DNA of 64,000 nt from Nesterenkonia sp. E16_10 (GTDB lineage Bacteria > Actinomycetota > Actinomycetes > Actinomycetales > Micrococcaceae): NCBI RefSeq assembly GCF_017347085.1, contig NZ_JADPSA010000038.1, positions 1-64,000 of the forward strand, in the 5' to 3' direction. The notes beneath the pieces are model-generated. The model did not search any database, was not told the DNA's origin, and saw only the letters and a program-made list of their open reading frames with translations. Position numbers and translations under genes: made by a program. Shown here in pieces: positions 24,155 to 35,398 of the stretch; the first letter of the stretch is position 1, and every line of letters begins with the position of its first letter.

Positions 24155-25489
24155 GTGAACGAAACGCTCGACGAGCTGGAAGACATGATTCGCGACGAGC
24201 GCCTCACGGAGCTGCGTCGCGCCCTGGACGAGCTCAACGTCGGCGACGTCGTCGACTTCCTGGAACGCCTGGGCGTGAAGGACCGTGCGGTGGTCTTCCG
24301 GCTGCTCTCCAAGGGTGTCGCGGTGGAGGCCTTCGACCTGCTGGACCAGTCGCTGCAGGGCGAGATCATCGAAGGCCTCAAGGACGCCGAGGTCGCGCAC
24401 TACTTCGAGTCGCTGGACCCCGATGACCGGGTCCGGCTGATGGATGAGATGCCGGCCTCGGTGGCCCGCCGAATGATGCGGCATCTGGATCCGCGAGAGC
24501 GCAGCCTGACCAACATCGTGCTCGGCTACCCCAGCGGCACGATCGGGCGCCAGATGAGCCCGGAGTTCGTCGCAATCCCGGAGCACTGGACCGTCGCAGA
24601 GGCGATGGAGAAGGTCAGCAAGGCCGGGGAGGACGCCGAGACGCTCTATACCCTGCCCGTGGTGGACGCAGGACGGCTGCTCAAGGGCGTGGTCTCGCTG
24701 CGGGACCTGGTCAGCAGCAGCAGCGAGGTGCTCGTGGTGGACCTGATGCGCGAGGCGGATTCGGTGGACGCCGACCACGACGCCGAGGACGCCGCCCGCA
24801 TGTGCGCCGACCGCAAACACCTGGCCGTGCCGGTCACCGACTCCGAGCACCGGGTGGTCGGGATCTTCACGGTCGACGACGCGCTGGACATCCTCGAGCG
24901 CGCGGAATCCGAGGACGCCGCCCGCCACGGCGGTGCCGAGCCGCTGAACCGGCCCTATCTCTCGACGCCGGTGCTGCAGATCATGCGCTCACGCGTGGTG
25001 TGGCTGCTGGTGCTGGCCCTGGGTGCCGCGCTGACCGTGCAGGTGCTCGACGTCTTCGAGGGGACCATCGAGGCGATGGTGGTGCTCAGCCTGTTCGTGC
25101 CGCTGCTGATCGGCACCGGAGGCAATACCGGAAACCAGGCCGCGACCACGGTCGTGCGCGCGCTGGCGCTGGGCGACGTGGGCACCCGCGACGTGTTCAA
25201 GGTGCTCTGGCGCGAGGTCCGCGTGGGCATGACGCTCGGCGCCACCATCGGCGTGCTGGGCTTTCTGGTCGCCGGCCTGTTCTACGGCTGGGACATCGGC
25301 ACCGTGATCGGACTGACCCTGTTCGCGATCTGCACCCTCGCCGCATCGGCGGGCGGACTGATGCCGCTGCTGGGCAAGAAGCTCGGCGCAGACCCGGCGG
25401 TCTTCGCCAATCCGTTCATCTCCACCTTCGTGGACGCCACCGGGCTCATCGTGTACTTCATGATCGCCCGAGCCGTGCTGGGAATCTGA
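24155..25489 (+). CDS. mgtE: Magnesium transporter MgtE
   Basis: A 444-residue Mg2+ channel. The N-terminal superhelical domain (about 1-125) and a CBS pair (about 130-250, VAIPEHWTVAEAM; LMREADSVDADHD; VGIFTVDDALDIL) form the cytosolic Mg2+ sensor. Five transmembrane helices follow, with the family signature GTGGNTGNQAATTVVRALALG. Acidic residues at the CBS interface fit Mg2+-dependent gating. GTG 24155 is preferred because GAAAGGGTGG lies at ribosome-site distance; GTG 24146 is the alternative. Confidence 0.94.
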   Translation: MNETLDELEDMIRDERLTELRRALDELNVGDVVDFLERLGVKDRAVVFRLLSKGVAVEAFDLLDQSLQGEIIEGLKDAEVAHYFESLDPDDRVRLMDEMPASVARRMMRHLDPRERSLTNIVLGYPSGTIGRQMSPEFVAIPEHWTVAEAMEKVSKAGEDAETLYTLPVVDAGRLLKGVVSLRDLVSSSSEVLVVDLMREADSVDADHDAEDAARMCADRKHLAVPVTDSEHRVVGIFTVDDALDILERAESEDAARHGGAEPLNRPYLSTPVLQIMRSRVVWLLVLALGAALTVQVLDVFEGTIEAMVVLSLFVPLLIGTGGNTGNQAATTVVRALALGDVGTRDVFKVLWREVRVGMTLGATIGVLGFLVAGLFYGWDIGTVIGLTLFAICTLAASAGGLMPLLGKKLGADPAVFANPFISTFVDATGLIVYFMIARAVLGI

Positions 25490-25517
25490 GCGCCCAGGCC
25501 GGAAGGGCCATCTGGGG

Positions 25518-25523
25518 TAGATT
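25518..25523 (+). promoter_or_regulatory. Putative -10 element of icd
   Basis: TAGATT lies 42 bases before the icd start codon, with no convincing -35, as is common in this group. Confidence 0.4.
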
Positions 25524-25528
25524 TGTGA

Positions 25529-27790
<2,262 letters not shown>

Positions 27791-27791
27791 G

Positions 27792-28706
27792 ATGACCCGG
27801 CTCCACGTCAGGCCCGAGGCCGATGCCGCGCTCCGCGAGGGACTGCGAGAGCAGGGCGCCGAGCTGGTCGGGGAGGATGAACAGCCCGAGGGCATCATCG
27901 TCACCGGCATGTTCAAGACGCTGAACCTGGCCGAGGTGCTCGAGGCCAACCCACAGGTGCGCTGGGTGCAGCTGCCCAGCGCCGGCATCGAGCTCTACGC
28001 GGAGGTCCTCGCCCAGTTCCCCGAACTGACCTGGACCTCCGCGAAGGGCTCCTACGCCAAGCCGGTGGGGGAGCACGCGCTGGCGCTGACCCTTGCGGCG
28101 CTGCGCGGGCTCAAGGCCCGGGCCCTGGCCAGCAGCTGGGGCACCGAGGGCGGCATCTCGCTGAACGGGCTGCGCTGCGTCGTCGTCGGCGGCGGCGGGG
28201 TCGCGGCCGAGATCGTCCGGCTCTACAAGGCCTTCGACACCCACGTCACCGTGGTCCGGCGCACCGCCGAGCCGGTGGAGCATGCCGATGTCACCGTGGC
28301 CTTCGAGGGTCTCGATGAGGCGCTGAAGGGCGCAGAGGTGGTGGCGCTTGCCGCTGCCGCCACCCCGAGCACCCGGCACCTGCTCAACGCCGAGCGGCTG
28401 GCGCTGCTGGCCGAGGGTGCGGTGGTCGCCAATGTGGGCCGCGGCAGCCTGCTGGACCAGTCGGCGCTCGTCGAGGCGCTGAGCACCGGCACGCTGCGCG
28501 GCGCCGGTCTGGATGTCACCGATCCGGAGCCGCTTCCCGAGACCGATCCGCTCTGGTCCCTGCAGAACTGCCTGATCACCCCGCACACGGCGGATACCAC
28601 CGAGATGGTGGTGCCGCTGCTGCGCGAGCGGATCCTGGCGAACCACCGACGCTTCCATGCCGGGGAGCCGATGCTGGGCCTGGTGGACCCCGCGCAGGGA
28701 TACTGA
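27792..28706 (+). CDS. D-isomer-specific 2-hydroxyacid dehydrogenase
   Basis: A 304-residue NAD(P)-dependent dehydrogenase starting directly after icd. The Rossmann segment is CVVVGGGGVAAEIVRLYKAF. Catalytic residues appear in NVGRGSLLDQSAL (Arg), DVTDPEPLPETDPLW (Glu) and ITPHTADTTEM (His). Such enzymes interconvert 2-oxo and D-2-hydroxy acids such as glyoxylate or hydroxypyruvate. Coupling to icd could suggest a role near glyoxylate metabolism, but substrate is not evident. Confidence 0.88.
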   Translation: MTRLHVRPEADAALREGLREQGAELVGEDEQPEGIIVTGMFKTLNLAEVLEANPQVRWVQLPSAGIELYAEVLAQFPELTWTSAKGSYAKPVGEHALALTLAALRGLKARALASSWGTEGGISLNGLRCVVVGGGGVAAEIVRLYKAFDTHVTVVRRTAEPVEHADVTVAFEGLDEALKGAEVVALAAAATPSTRHLLNAERLALLAEGAVVANVGRGSLLDQSALVEALSTGTLRGAGLDVTDPEPLPETDPLWSLQNCLITPHTADTTEMVVPLLRERILANHRRFHAGEPMLGLVDPAQGY

Positions 28707-28772
28707 CCTCAGCACCAGCAGGACCAGAATCACCGCACGCCCCGACCCGGACCGGATCGAAGGAGTCAGCCC

Positions 28773-29306
28773 ATGGCACATGTGCTCACCGTCAACGGAC
28801 ACGCGCCCCAGATCGGTGAGCGCGTGTTCCTGGCCCCGACCGCGGCGATCACCGGGCAGGTCACCATGGCCCGAGACTCCTCCGCCTTCTACGGCGTCTC
28901 GGTCCGCGGCGACTCCGCGCCGATCAGCGTGGGGGAGGGCGCCAACCTGCAGGACAATGCGGTGCTCCACGCCGACCCCGGTCACCCCTGCACGCTGGGT
29001 GCCGGGATCTCGGTGGGACACTCGGCCGTGGTGCATGGCTGCACGGTGGGCGACGGCTCGCTCGTCGGGATGAGCGCGACCATCATGAACGGCGCGGTGA
29101 TCGGCGAGCAGAGTCTCATCGCCGCCGGGGCCGTGGTGCTGGAGGGCATGCAGGTTCCGCCGCGATCGCTGGTGGCCGGGGTGCCCGCGAAGGTCCGGCG
29201 CGAGCTGACCGAGGAGGAGATCCTCGGGCTGCGCAGCAACGCCGAGGTCTACCTGGGGCATAAGGACGCGCACATCGCCGCCCAGGAGACCGACGCCGCC
29301 TCCTAG
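28773..29306 (+). CDS. Gamma-carbonic anhydrase-like hexapeptide-repeat protein
   Basis: A 177-residue left-handed beta-helix protein built of hexapeptide turns (IGERVFLAPTAAITGQVT, VGDGSLVGMSATIMNGAVIG). Two histidine-containing segments, LQDNAVLHADPGH and VGHSAVVHGC, match the zinc ligands of gamma-class carbonic anhydrases, contributed across trimer interfaces. A C-terminal helix (LTEEEILGLRSNAEVYLG) is typical. Activity as anhydrase or acyltransferase-like protein is not settled by sequence. Confidence 0.85.
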   Translation: MAHVLTVNGHAPQIGERVFLAPTAAITGQVTMARDSSAFYGVSVRGDSAPISVGEGANLQDNAVLHADPGHPCTLGAGISVGHSAVVHGCTVGDGSLVGMSATIMNGAVIGEQSLIAAGAVVLEGMQVPPRSLVAGVPAKVRRELTEEEILGLRSNAEVYLGHKDAHIAAQETDAAS

Positions 29307-29445
29307 CAGCGCCGCAGGCCAGCCCCGCCGGGTCAGCCCCGCCGGTCTGCCCCGCCCCGAGGTAACACTTCGCCCGCGTCCAGGTGAGCACCAGGGCACT
29401 CTCAGTAGCCTTTGGTCAGGGACACGAGACGAGAGGCAGTCACAC

Positions 29446-30411
29446 ATGACCATCTATGGCTTCCATGCATCACAGGAACAGATCGCCCCCTCCCAGCTGC
29501 TGCGCGATGTCCAGCACGCCGAGACGGTCGGCTTCCAGGCTGCGATGAGCTCGGACCACTTCATGCCCTGGTCGCACCGGCAGGGCCATTCAGGGTTCAC
29601 CCTCTCCTGGCTCGGCGCCGCGCTCGCCACCACCTCCTTCCCCATCGGCTCGGTGATCGCGCCCGGCCAGCGCTACCACCCCGCCATCGTCGCCCAGGCC
29701 ACCGCCACGCTCGGGGAGATGTTCCCCGGCCGCTACTGGGCCGCTCTGGGCGCGGGTCAGGCGATGAACGAACATGTCACCGGCGAGCTCTGGATGGACA
29801 AGGAGACCCGACGACGGCGGCTTCTCGAGTGCGCCGACATCATCTCCCGGCTGCACCGTGGGGAACGGATCATCAGCCACCGCGGATTCGTCAGCGTGGA
29901 CGACGCCTACCTCTATGACCGTCCCGAGCAGCCGATACCGCTCTACGCGACCTGCATCACCCCCGAGGCCGCGCGGCTCGCGGCCACCTGGGCGCAGGGG
30001 ATGATCACCCTGAACCAGCCCGAGGACGCACAGAACGAGGTGCTCACCGCCTACCGCGAGGCAGGAGGTGAAGGACCCGCCATGCTCCAGGTCCACCTCA
30101 GCTGGGCCCAGACCCGGGAAGAGGCCGAGGCGATCGCCCACGACCAATGGCGGACCAACGTCTTCGGCGCACCGCTGGACCAGGACCTGCCCACCCCGGA
30201 GCACTTCGACTCTGCCGCCGCCGAGGTCAGCCTCGAGACCGTGGCGAAGGCCGTCTGGATCTCCGAGGAGCCCGGCCAGCTCACCGAATGGCTGGGCGCA
30301 GCCGCCGAGCCAGGATTCGACCAGATCTACCTGCACCACGTGGGCCAGGAACAGCGACCCTGGCTCGACCTCGCCGGTGAGGCGATCCTTCCCGACCTGA
30401 AAGGTGCCTGA
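29446..30411 (+). CDS. LLM-class flavin oxidoreductase (non-F420 type)
   Basis: A 321-residue luciferase-like TIM-barrel flavoenzyme (YGFHASQEQIAPSQLLRDV, AMSSDHFMPW, GRYWAALGAGQAMNEH, YATCITPEAARLAATWAQG). It resembles the subfamily described as probable non-F420 flavinoid oxidoreductases. Its stop shares one base with the start of the GH13 gene, so the pair is one operon. The redox substrate is unknown. A putative -10 (TAGCCT) lies about 40 bases upstream. Confidence 0.82.
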   Translation: MTIYGFHASQEQIAPSQLLRDVQHAETVGFQAAMSSDHFMPWSHRQGHSGFTLSWLGAALATTSFPIGSVIAPGQRYHPAIVAQATATLGEMFPGRYWAALGAGQAMNEHVTGELWMDKETRRRRLLECADIISRLHRGERIISHRGFVSVDDAYLYDRPEQPIPLYATCITPEAARLAATWAQGMITLNQPEDAQNEVLTAYREAGGEGPAMLQVHLSWAQTREEAEAIAHDQWRTNVFGAPLDQDLPTPEHFDSAAAEVSLETVAKAVWISEEPGQLTEWLGAAAEPGFDQIYLHHVGQEQRPWLDLAGEAILPDLKGA

Positions 30412-32102
30412 TGCGCATCGCCGACACCGCCGACCTCTGGTACAAGAACGCCGTCATCTATTGCGTGGACCTCGAGACCTACCTGGACTCCAACGGCGAC
30501 GGGATCGGTGACCTGCCGGGGCTCACCCAGCGCATCGACTACCTGGCCGACGTCGGCGTCAGCTGCCTGTGGCTGATGCCCTTCTACCCCTCGCCCCGCC
30601 GGGACAACGGCTACGACATCTCGGACATGTTCGGCGTCGATCCGCGCTATGGGGACCACGGGGACTTCGTCGAGCTGGTCCGGGTGGCCCATGACCGCGG
30701 GATCCGGGTCATCGTGGACCTGGTGATCAACCACACCTCGGATCAGCACCCCTGGTTCCGCAAGGCTCGCGCGTCCAAGGACAGCCCCTACCGGGACTTC
30801 TACGTCTGGCGCAGCGACACTCCGCCCGACACCTCCGAGGAGGCGATGTTCCCCGGCGCGGAGAACGGGATCTGGACCTACGAGGAGAAGACCGAGGAGT
30901 GGTACCTGCATCACTTCCTGCACACCCAGCCGGACCTGAACACCGGCAACCCACAGGTCCGCGATGCGATCGCGAAGACCATGGGCTTCTGGCTCCAGCT
31001 CGGCGTGGACGGATTCCGGGTGGACGCGGTTCCCTTCGCGATCAACCAGACCACGCTGCGCGGCACCTCAGAGGACGACTTCATGGCGCCGCATGACTAC
31101 CTGCGCACGCTGCGGGCCTTCCTGCAGCGCCGCTCCAGCGGCACCAGCTCAGCGATGGTGCTGGGAGAGGTGAACCTGCCGCATCAGGAGCAGCTGGCGT
31201 TCTTCGGCGGCGCGGACGGCGATCAGCTCACCATGCAGTTCGACTTCACGGTGAACCAGAAGACCTTTCTCTCCTTCGCCCGTGAGGACGCCCGACCGCT
31301 CGCCGAGGCCCTCGCCGGGCGCCCGAAGAACCTCTCCGCCGAGACCCAGTACGCGAACTTCCTGCGCAACCACGACGAGCTCACCCTGGATCTGCTCTCC
31401 GCCCAGGAGCGTGAGGAGGTGCTCGACACCTTCGCCCCGGATGAGGACATGCGCTTCGCCGGACGGGGGCTGCGCCGCCGACTGCCCTCGATGTTCGACG
31501 GTGACCCGCGCCGGATCAAGATGGCCTACTCGCTGCTGTTCTCGCTGCCCGGCACCCCGGTGCTCTTCTACGGCGAGGAGATCGGCATGGGGGAGAACCT
31601 CGAGGTGCCAGGACGCGAGGCCGTGCGCACGCCCATGCAGTGGAGCCAGGACAAGAACGGCGGATTCTCCTCCGCCCGCCCCTCGAAGCTCGCCCGCAAG
31701 GTCGTGGAGGGACCGTTCGGCCCGGAGCACGTCAACGCGGCGCAGGCGCGCCGGGATGACGATTCGCTGTTGCACCACGTCAGCCGCCTCGCCCGGCGTT
31801 ATCGTGACTGTCCTGAGCTGGGCTGGGGGGAGCTGGAGATCCTGGACCAGCCGCATCATGAGGTGCTGGCCCATCGAATGTCCAGCGGCGCAGAATCCAT
31901 GATCCTGGTGCACAACCTCTCGCCGAAGTCCCTGGTGGTGCCGCTGACGCTGGAGGACGAGGATCGCGAGACGGAGCTGATCGACCTGCTCCAGGACGGA
32001 GTCTGCGCCATCGACGCGCAGCATCGCACAGAAGTGATGCTGGAGGGATACGGCTACCGATGGCTGCGAGTGAAGCGCCCCGGTGACCCGCGCCTGCTCT
32101 GA
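30411..32102 (+). CDS. GH13 alpha-glucosyl enzyme, trehalose-synthase-like
   Basis: A 563-residue alpha-amylase superfamily enzyme. The TIM barrel carries YDISDMFGVDPRYG, VDLVINHTSDQHPWF, nucleophile Asp205 in GVDGFRVDAVPFA, acid/base Glu253 in MVLGEVN, and Asp322 in NHDEL, followed by GTPVLFYGEEIGMG and a C-terminal beta domain. The closest family is maltose alpha-D-glucosyltransferase (TreS), which converts maltose and trehalose, a compatible solute. It may be a relative with other alpha-glucoside specificity. Translation is coupled to the flavoenzyme gene. Confidence 0.88.
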   Translation: MRIADTADLWYKNAVIYCVDLETYLDSNGDGIGDLPGLTQRIDYLADVGVSCLWLMPFYPSPRRDNGYDISDMFGVDPRYGDHGDFVELVRVAHDRGIRVIVDLVINHTSDQHPWFRKARASKDSPYRDFYVWRSDTPPDTSEEAMFPGAENGIWTYEEKTEEWYLHHFLHTQPDLNTGNPQVRDAIAKTMGFWLQLGVDGFRVDAVPFAINQTTLRGTSEDDFMAPHDYLRTLRAFLQRRSSGTSSAMVLGEVNLPHQEQLAFFGGADGDQLTMQFDFTVNQKTFLSFAREDARPLAEALAGRPKNLSAETQYANFLRNHDELTLDLLSAQEREEVLDTFAPDEDMRFAGRGLRRRLPSMFDGDPRRIKMAYSLLFSLPGTPVLFYGEEIGMGENLEVPGREAVRTPMQWSQDKNGGFSSARPSKLARKVVEGPFGPEHVNAAQARRDDDSLLHHVSRLARRYRDCPELGWGELEILDQPHHEVLAHRMSSGAESMILVHNLSPKSLVVPLTLEDEDRETELIDLLQDGVCAIDAQHRTEVMLEGYGYRWLRVKRPGDPRLL

Positions 32103-32152
32103 CCATGAGGGTGCCGGTGGGCCGCGAGGCGCTACGCTGAGGAGTCTCACCA

Positions 32153-32173
32153 GCACCGCGGTCCCCGCGGTGC
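32153..32173. other. Perfect stem-loop in the leader of the first lipoprotein gene
   Basis: GCACCGCGG (32153-32161) pairs with CCGCGGTGC (32165-32173) around a 3-base loop. It lies between a possible -10 (TACGCT near 32133) and the GAGGAGG site at 32201. It could affect mRNA stability; no T-run follows. Confidence 0.4.
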
Positions 32174-32211
32174 CTCTGCCCTGCACTCTGCCCGTCCTTC
32201 GAGGAGGCCCT

Positions 32212-33057
32212 ATGAAGCGTCCGGCTCTGGCCGGCAGCGGTCTTGCCGCCGTCGTCCTGCTCACCGGCTGTGGCGGAAATCCCTTCCAGGGCGATGCCCA
32301 GGACGCGGAGCCGCAGGTCCCGAGCTTCGGGCAGATCCAGGACCGGATGTGGGACGCGATGTTGACTGCCGACACCGTGAGCATCGACGGTGAGATCGAA
32401 GCCGCCGAGGCCGACGTCGATCAGATGTTCGAAGACATCGACGAAGAGGACACCGGAGACCTGCTGATCACCGGCGCCGTGGACGGCGACGCCTCCGAGA
32501 TGACCTTCACCGCCGGGGATGTCAGCTTCACCCAGCGCGCGATCGACGGGGTGGAGTACTTCCGCGGCGAGGACTTCGCCGCGCTGCTGATGAGCGAGAT
32601 GGATCAGGAGATGACCGACCTGATCGAGGAGGACTTCATCGTCTCGGTGGTCGCCGAGCAGTGGGTCCAGTTCAGCACCGACGGCGCCGGCGCGGTCTTC
32701 TCCGCCCAGGACTTCATCAGCACCTGGCAGCGCGAGCTCGATGACGAGGAGCTCGCCGCCCTGGAGGGTGCGGCGGAGACCCGCGACGGCGCGGAGGTCT
32801 ACGTCTACGCCACCGAGGACGGATCCACCGAGCTCGTGGTCGCCGCGACCGGGGCGCCCTACCTGCTCCAGATGCGCGATGAGGACTCCCGCTACGACTT
32901 CAGCGACTGGAACCAGACCCAGCGCCCCGAGGCTCCGGAGAACGTGATGACCCTGGACGAGATCTTCGAGGCCATCGCCGTCGAGCACGGCTGGTCCACC
33001 GGCGACGACGAGCAGGCGTCGGACGACGAGGCGGGGGAGCCCGAGGACGAGGCCTGA
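32212..33057 (+). CDS. Acidic LppX/LprAFG-like lipoprotein
   Basis: A 281-residue secreted lipoprotein: signal with lipobox LLTGC, start ATG 32212 after GAGGAGG. The mature part is strongly acidic with alternating strands (VSIDGEIEAAEADVDQMFED; FTAGDVSFTQRAIDGVEYFRG) and GLY-type segments (VYATEDGSTELVVAATGAPYLLQM) like mycobacterial LppX/LprG lipid-binding lipoproteins. The tail is Asp/Glu-rich. It resembles the next gene, so the pair is likely a tandem duplication. Ligand unknown. Confidence 0.75.
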   Translation: MKRPALAGSGLAAVVLLTGCGGNPFQGDAQDAEPQVPSFGQIQDRMWDAMLTADTVSIDGEIEAAEADVDQMFEDIDEEDTGDLLITGAVDGDASEMTFTAGDVSFTQRAIDGVEYFRGEDFAALLMSEMDQEMTDLIEEDFIVSVVAEQWVQFSTDGAGAVFSAQDFISTWQRELDDEELAALEGAAETRDGAEVYVYATEDGSTELVVAATGAPYLLQMRDEDSRYDFSDWNQTQRPEAPENVMTLDEIFEAIAVEHGWSTGDDEQASDDEAGEPEDEA

Positions 33058-33150
33058 GCAGCACCAAGACCAGCACAACGGGGGGTTGTGGGGAACGGGA
33101 CGCCTGGAGCTGAGTTCAGGGTCTCTGGAACAGATCTGAAGGGAAACACC

Positions 33151-34083
33151 ATGAACAACGCAACGAAGAGGTCTCCGAGGGCGGTCACCCGGGCAGTACG
33201 CATGACGGGGGTGCTGGGCATCGCGGCACTGACGCTGGCGAGCTGCGGCGACGCGGACGAGGACCCGCGGGTGGACGAGAACCCCCAGGAGGAGATCGAT
33301 CCCTCGGGCGCAGAGGACCAGGGCGTGACCTCGGATGAGATCGCCGAGAGCGAGGATGACCAGCAGGCCGCGGACCTCGCAGAGATCGAAGACGACGTCT
33401 GGGAGTCTTCCCTCGACCAGGAGAGCGCCACCATCACCATGACGGCCGGGCTCGCACGCGGCCAGGCGCTCTTCGGATATGCACCCGAGTTCTTCGAAGG
33501 CGAGGGTGAGAGCTTCGAGCTCTCGGTCACGGGCGAACTCGAGGGGGACTCCGCCACCGAGTTGAACTACACCCCCGATTTCCAGGTGCTGACCTTCGGC
33601 GAGGACACCTATCAGTCGGTGGAGGCATTCGCCTTCGACTACCAGGCACAGGTCCCGCCCGAGGTGGAACCCGAGGTCGACGGCGAAGAGCTGGGCGCGG
33701 CGCTGAGCGCCGAGGGCGAGTGGGTCGATGTCAGCGACGCTGAACCTTCTGTGCCGCGCACCCCTGCGGCCGTGCTGGAGATGCTCCGCGCGGAGGTCAC
33801 AGAGACCCTGGACGTGGACTCGTTGGCCGAGCTTGAACTGGATTCTGCAGTGGACACTCGAGACGGACAGAACGTCTGGGTCTATTCCAACGAGGAGGTC
33901 GAGCTCGCGGTGCTCGCCGATGGCGGCTCCCCGCAGCTGATGGGTCTGCGCCTGCCCGGGGAGGAGGCAGACCTCGAGGTCACGGTCTCGGGATGGGACG
34001 AGGCAGATACACCTGAAGAGCCCGAGGACGAGACGATCATCGAGGACGAGCAGCTCCAGGGGATCCTCAACGAGCTGGTCTGA
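33151..34083 (+). CDS. Acidic LppX/LprAFG-like lipoprotein, paralogue
   Basis: A 310-residue lipoprotein starting at ATG 33151 after AAGGGAAA. The signal ends in LTLASC. A disordered acidic linker (about residues 25-75) precedes a domain with the same order of strands as the upstream protein, ending VDTRDGQNVWVYSNEEVELAVLADGGSPQLMGLRLPG. Very low basic content suggests adaptation to salt or alkaline pH at the cell surface. It is separated from the upstream gene by 93 bases and probably shares its transcript. Confidence 0.72.
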   Translation: MNNATKRSPRAVTRAVRMTGVLGIAALTLASCGDADEDPRVDENPQEEIDPSGAEDQGVTSDEIAESEDDQQAADLAEIEDDVWESSLDQESATITMTAGLARGQALFGYAPEFFEGEGESFELSVTGELEGDSATELNYTPDFQVLTFGEDTYQSVEAFAFDYQAQVPPEVEPEVDGEELGAALSAEGEWVDVSDAEPSVPRTPAAVLEMLRAEVTETLDVDSLAELELDSAVDTRDGQNVWVYSNEEVELAVLADGGSPQLMGLRLPGEEADLEVTVSGWDEADTPEEPEDETIIEDEQLQGILNELV

Positions 34084-34354
34084 TGCCTCCGTCGATGCCG
34101 ATTCAGGACTATGGCCCCCGGGTTTCTCCCAGCTGACATGCAGGAAACGGACGTCAGAGCAACACCGGCTCCATATCTGGTGGGAGCTCTCCCTGAATCG
34201 GCTGAGAACGGCCGAATCGGCTTCCGCTGATGCTCTTCGTCGGTGCAGAATGAATGCAGGTCGTCACGGTGATCTCACACGGTCGCTCAATGATGACGGA
34301 CCGCGGAAAGACCGCGCAGCATCCAAAGATGCAAATGACGGAGGTAAACGAATT

Positions 34355-34558
34355 ATGGCTACCACCGAAACAAGCAAGCTTCGCACTCTGGCCGGCGTCG
34401 TCGGCATCGGCTCACTGGCACTCTTCGGTGCCACCGCCTGCGACGATGGCGGGGCCGAGACCGAAGATCCGGCAGTCGAGGATCCGGCGACCGAGGAAGA
34501 GCCCATGGAGGAAGACACCATGGAGGAAGACACCATGGAGGAAGACGAAGACATGTGA
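34355..34558 (+). CDS. Tiny highly acidic lipoprotein with MEEDT repeats
   Basis: A 67-residue lipoprotein starting at ATG 34355 after GGAGGT. The signal ends in FGATAC; the mature part is almost entirely Glu, Asp, Pro and Thr and ends in three MEED units. The repeats are encoded by a 15-base tandem unit at 34505-34549. It has no foldable domain and probably forms an anionic surface tether. A strong terminator follows. It is the third acidic lipoprotein in a row. Confidence 0.7.
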   Translation: MATTETSKLRTLAGVVGIGSLALFGATACDDGGAETEDPAVEDPATEEEPMEEDTMEEDTMEEDEDM

Positions 34559-34574
34559 TCAGTGTCTTTCTCTC

Positions 34575-34618
34575 AAAGATCCCCTGCGGGGAGCTCCGGC
34601 TCCCTGTGGGGGATCTTT
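34575..34618 (+). terminator. Terminator after the small lipoprotein
   Basis: AAAGATCCCC pairs with GGGGATCTTT, with an inner GGGAGC/GCTCCC stem. It follows the lipoprotein stop by 16 bases. Confidence 0.8.
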
Positions 34619-34748
34619 GCGTCTGCAGGCTTCCGCCGGAGATGGGACGTCACCAGACTGCCCGGTGAACTCACCGGCGCAGTCGCCGTGAGAGTCACCG
34701 CCGAGTCGCCGGCCGAGTCACCGACCGAGTCGCCGCCGAGGAGGGCGG

Positions 34749-35213
34749 TCAGGCTTCGGTGGAGCCGGAACCGACCAGCTCATCGGAGCCTTCCTCGGTG
34801 TCCGCACAGGTGCGGCAGATGCCGCGGAAGACGACGTCGGCGATCTGGATCTGCATCTGCAGGCTGGGTGGCGCCTGCAGGCAGGGTGCCTCTCCGTGGA
34901 CGCATTCCACATCTTCGATCCGACCGCAGCGGGTGCAGATCGCATGATGATGGTTGTCATGGGTGCGGGTCTCATAGCAGGCGGGCGACCCCGGAGGGTC
35001 GAACCTGCGCAGCAGCTCGCGTGCCGTGAGGTCATGCAACACCGTGTAGACCGACTGCACCGTGATCTCTGGCAGCTGCGCGCGGACCGCGGCATGCACC
35101 GCCTCGGCTGGCCTGTGCGGCGCGGCGGAGACCGCCTCCAGCACCGCCAGGCGCTGGCGCGTCACGCGGAGTCCGCGTTCGCGCAGCCGGGCAGGCCAAT
35201 CGGTGGAGGTCAT
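34749..35213 (-). CDS. Fur-family metal/peroxide regulator
   Basis: A protein of 154 residues from ATG 35213 (a start at 35246 would add 11). The winged helix (RLRERGLRVTRQRLAVLEAVSA, QSVYTVLHDLTARELLRRF) is followed by the Fur metal region THDNHHHAICTRCGRIEDVE and a second CxxC in ICRTCAD, giving a structural zinc site. Fur, Zur and PerR types cannot be separated by eye; the short sensing motif resembles peroxide-responsive or CatR-like members. The segment upstream of 35213 holds ATGACTCAT, a possible autoregulatory element. Standing alone, it probably controls distant genes. Confidence 0.85.
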   Translation of the reverse strand: MTSTDWPARLRERGLRVTRQRLAVLEAVSAAPHRPAEAVHAAVRAQLPEITVQSVYTVLHDLTARELLRRFDPPGSPACYETRTHDNHHHAICTRCGRIEDVECVHGEAPCLQAPPSLQMQIQIADVVFRGICRTCADTEEGSDELVGSGSTEA

Positions 35214-35347
35214 CCCCCCAGTGTGCCGTACATATGAGTCATTCACAATAAAGCCTGGCGTGTGTCACAGCCCGGCGTGACCGGCCCCGGCCCGCCCCGT
35301 GGTGCGCGAAGCCACGGACACGCGGCGTGGGAAGACAGGGCTGAGCG

Positions 35348-35353
35348 ATAGAC
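35348..35353 (+). promoter_or_regulatory. Putative -10 element of glyA
   Basis: TAGACT about 46 bases before the glyA start, the same hexamer found before purH. An AAGGAGAG ribosome site lies further downstream. No convincing -35 is visible. Confidence 0.4.
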
Positions 35354-35398
35354 TGGCTCACGCTGCCCCGTATTCATCCGCAAGGAGAGCTTCAGAGC

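Noticed and set aside
35250-35398. Riboswitch upstream of glyA
   Set aside because: I looked for glycine or THF riboswitch-like paired elements and saw none that I could support.
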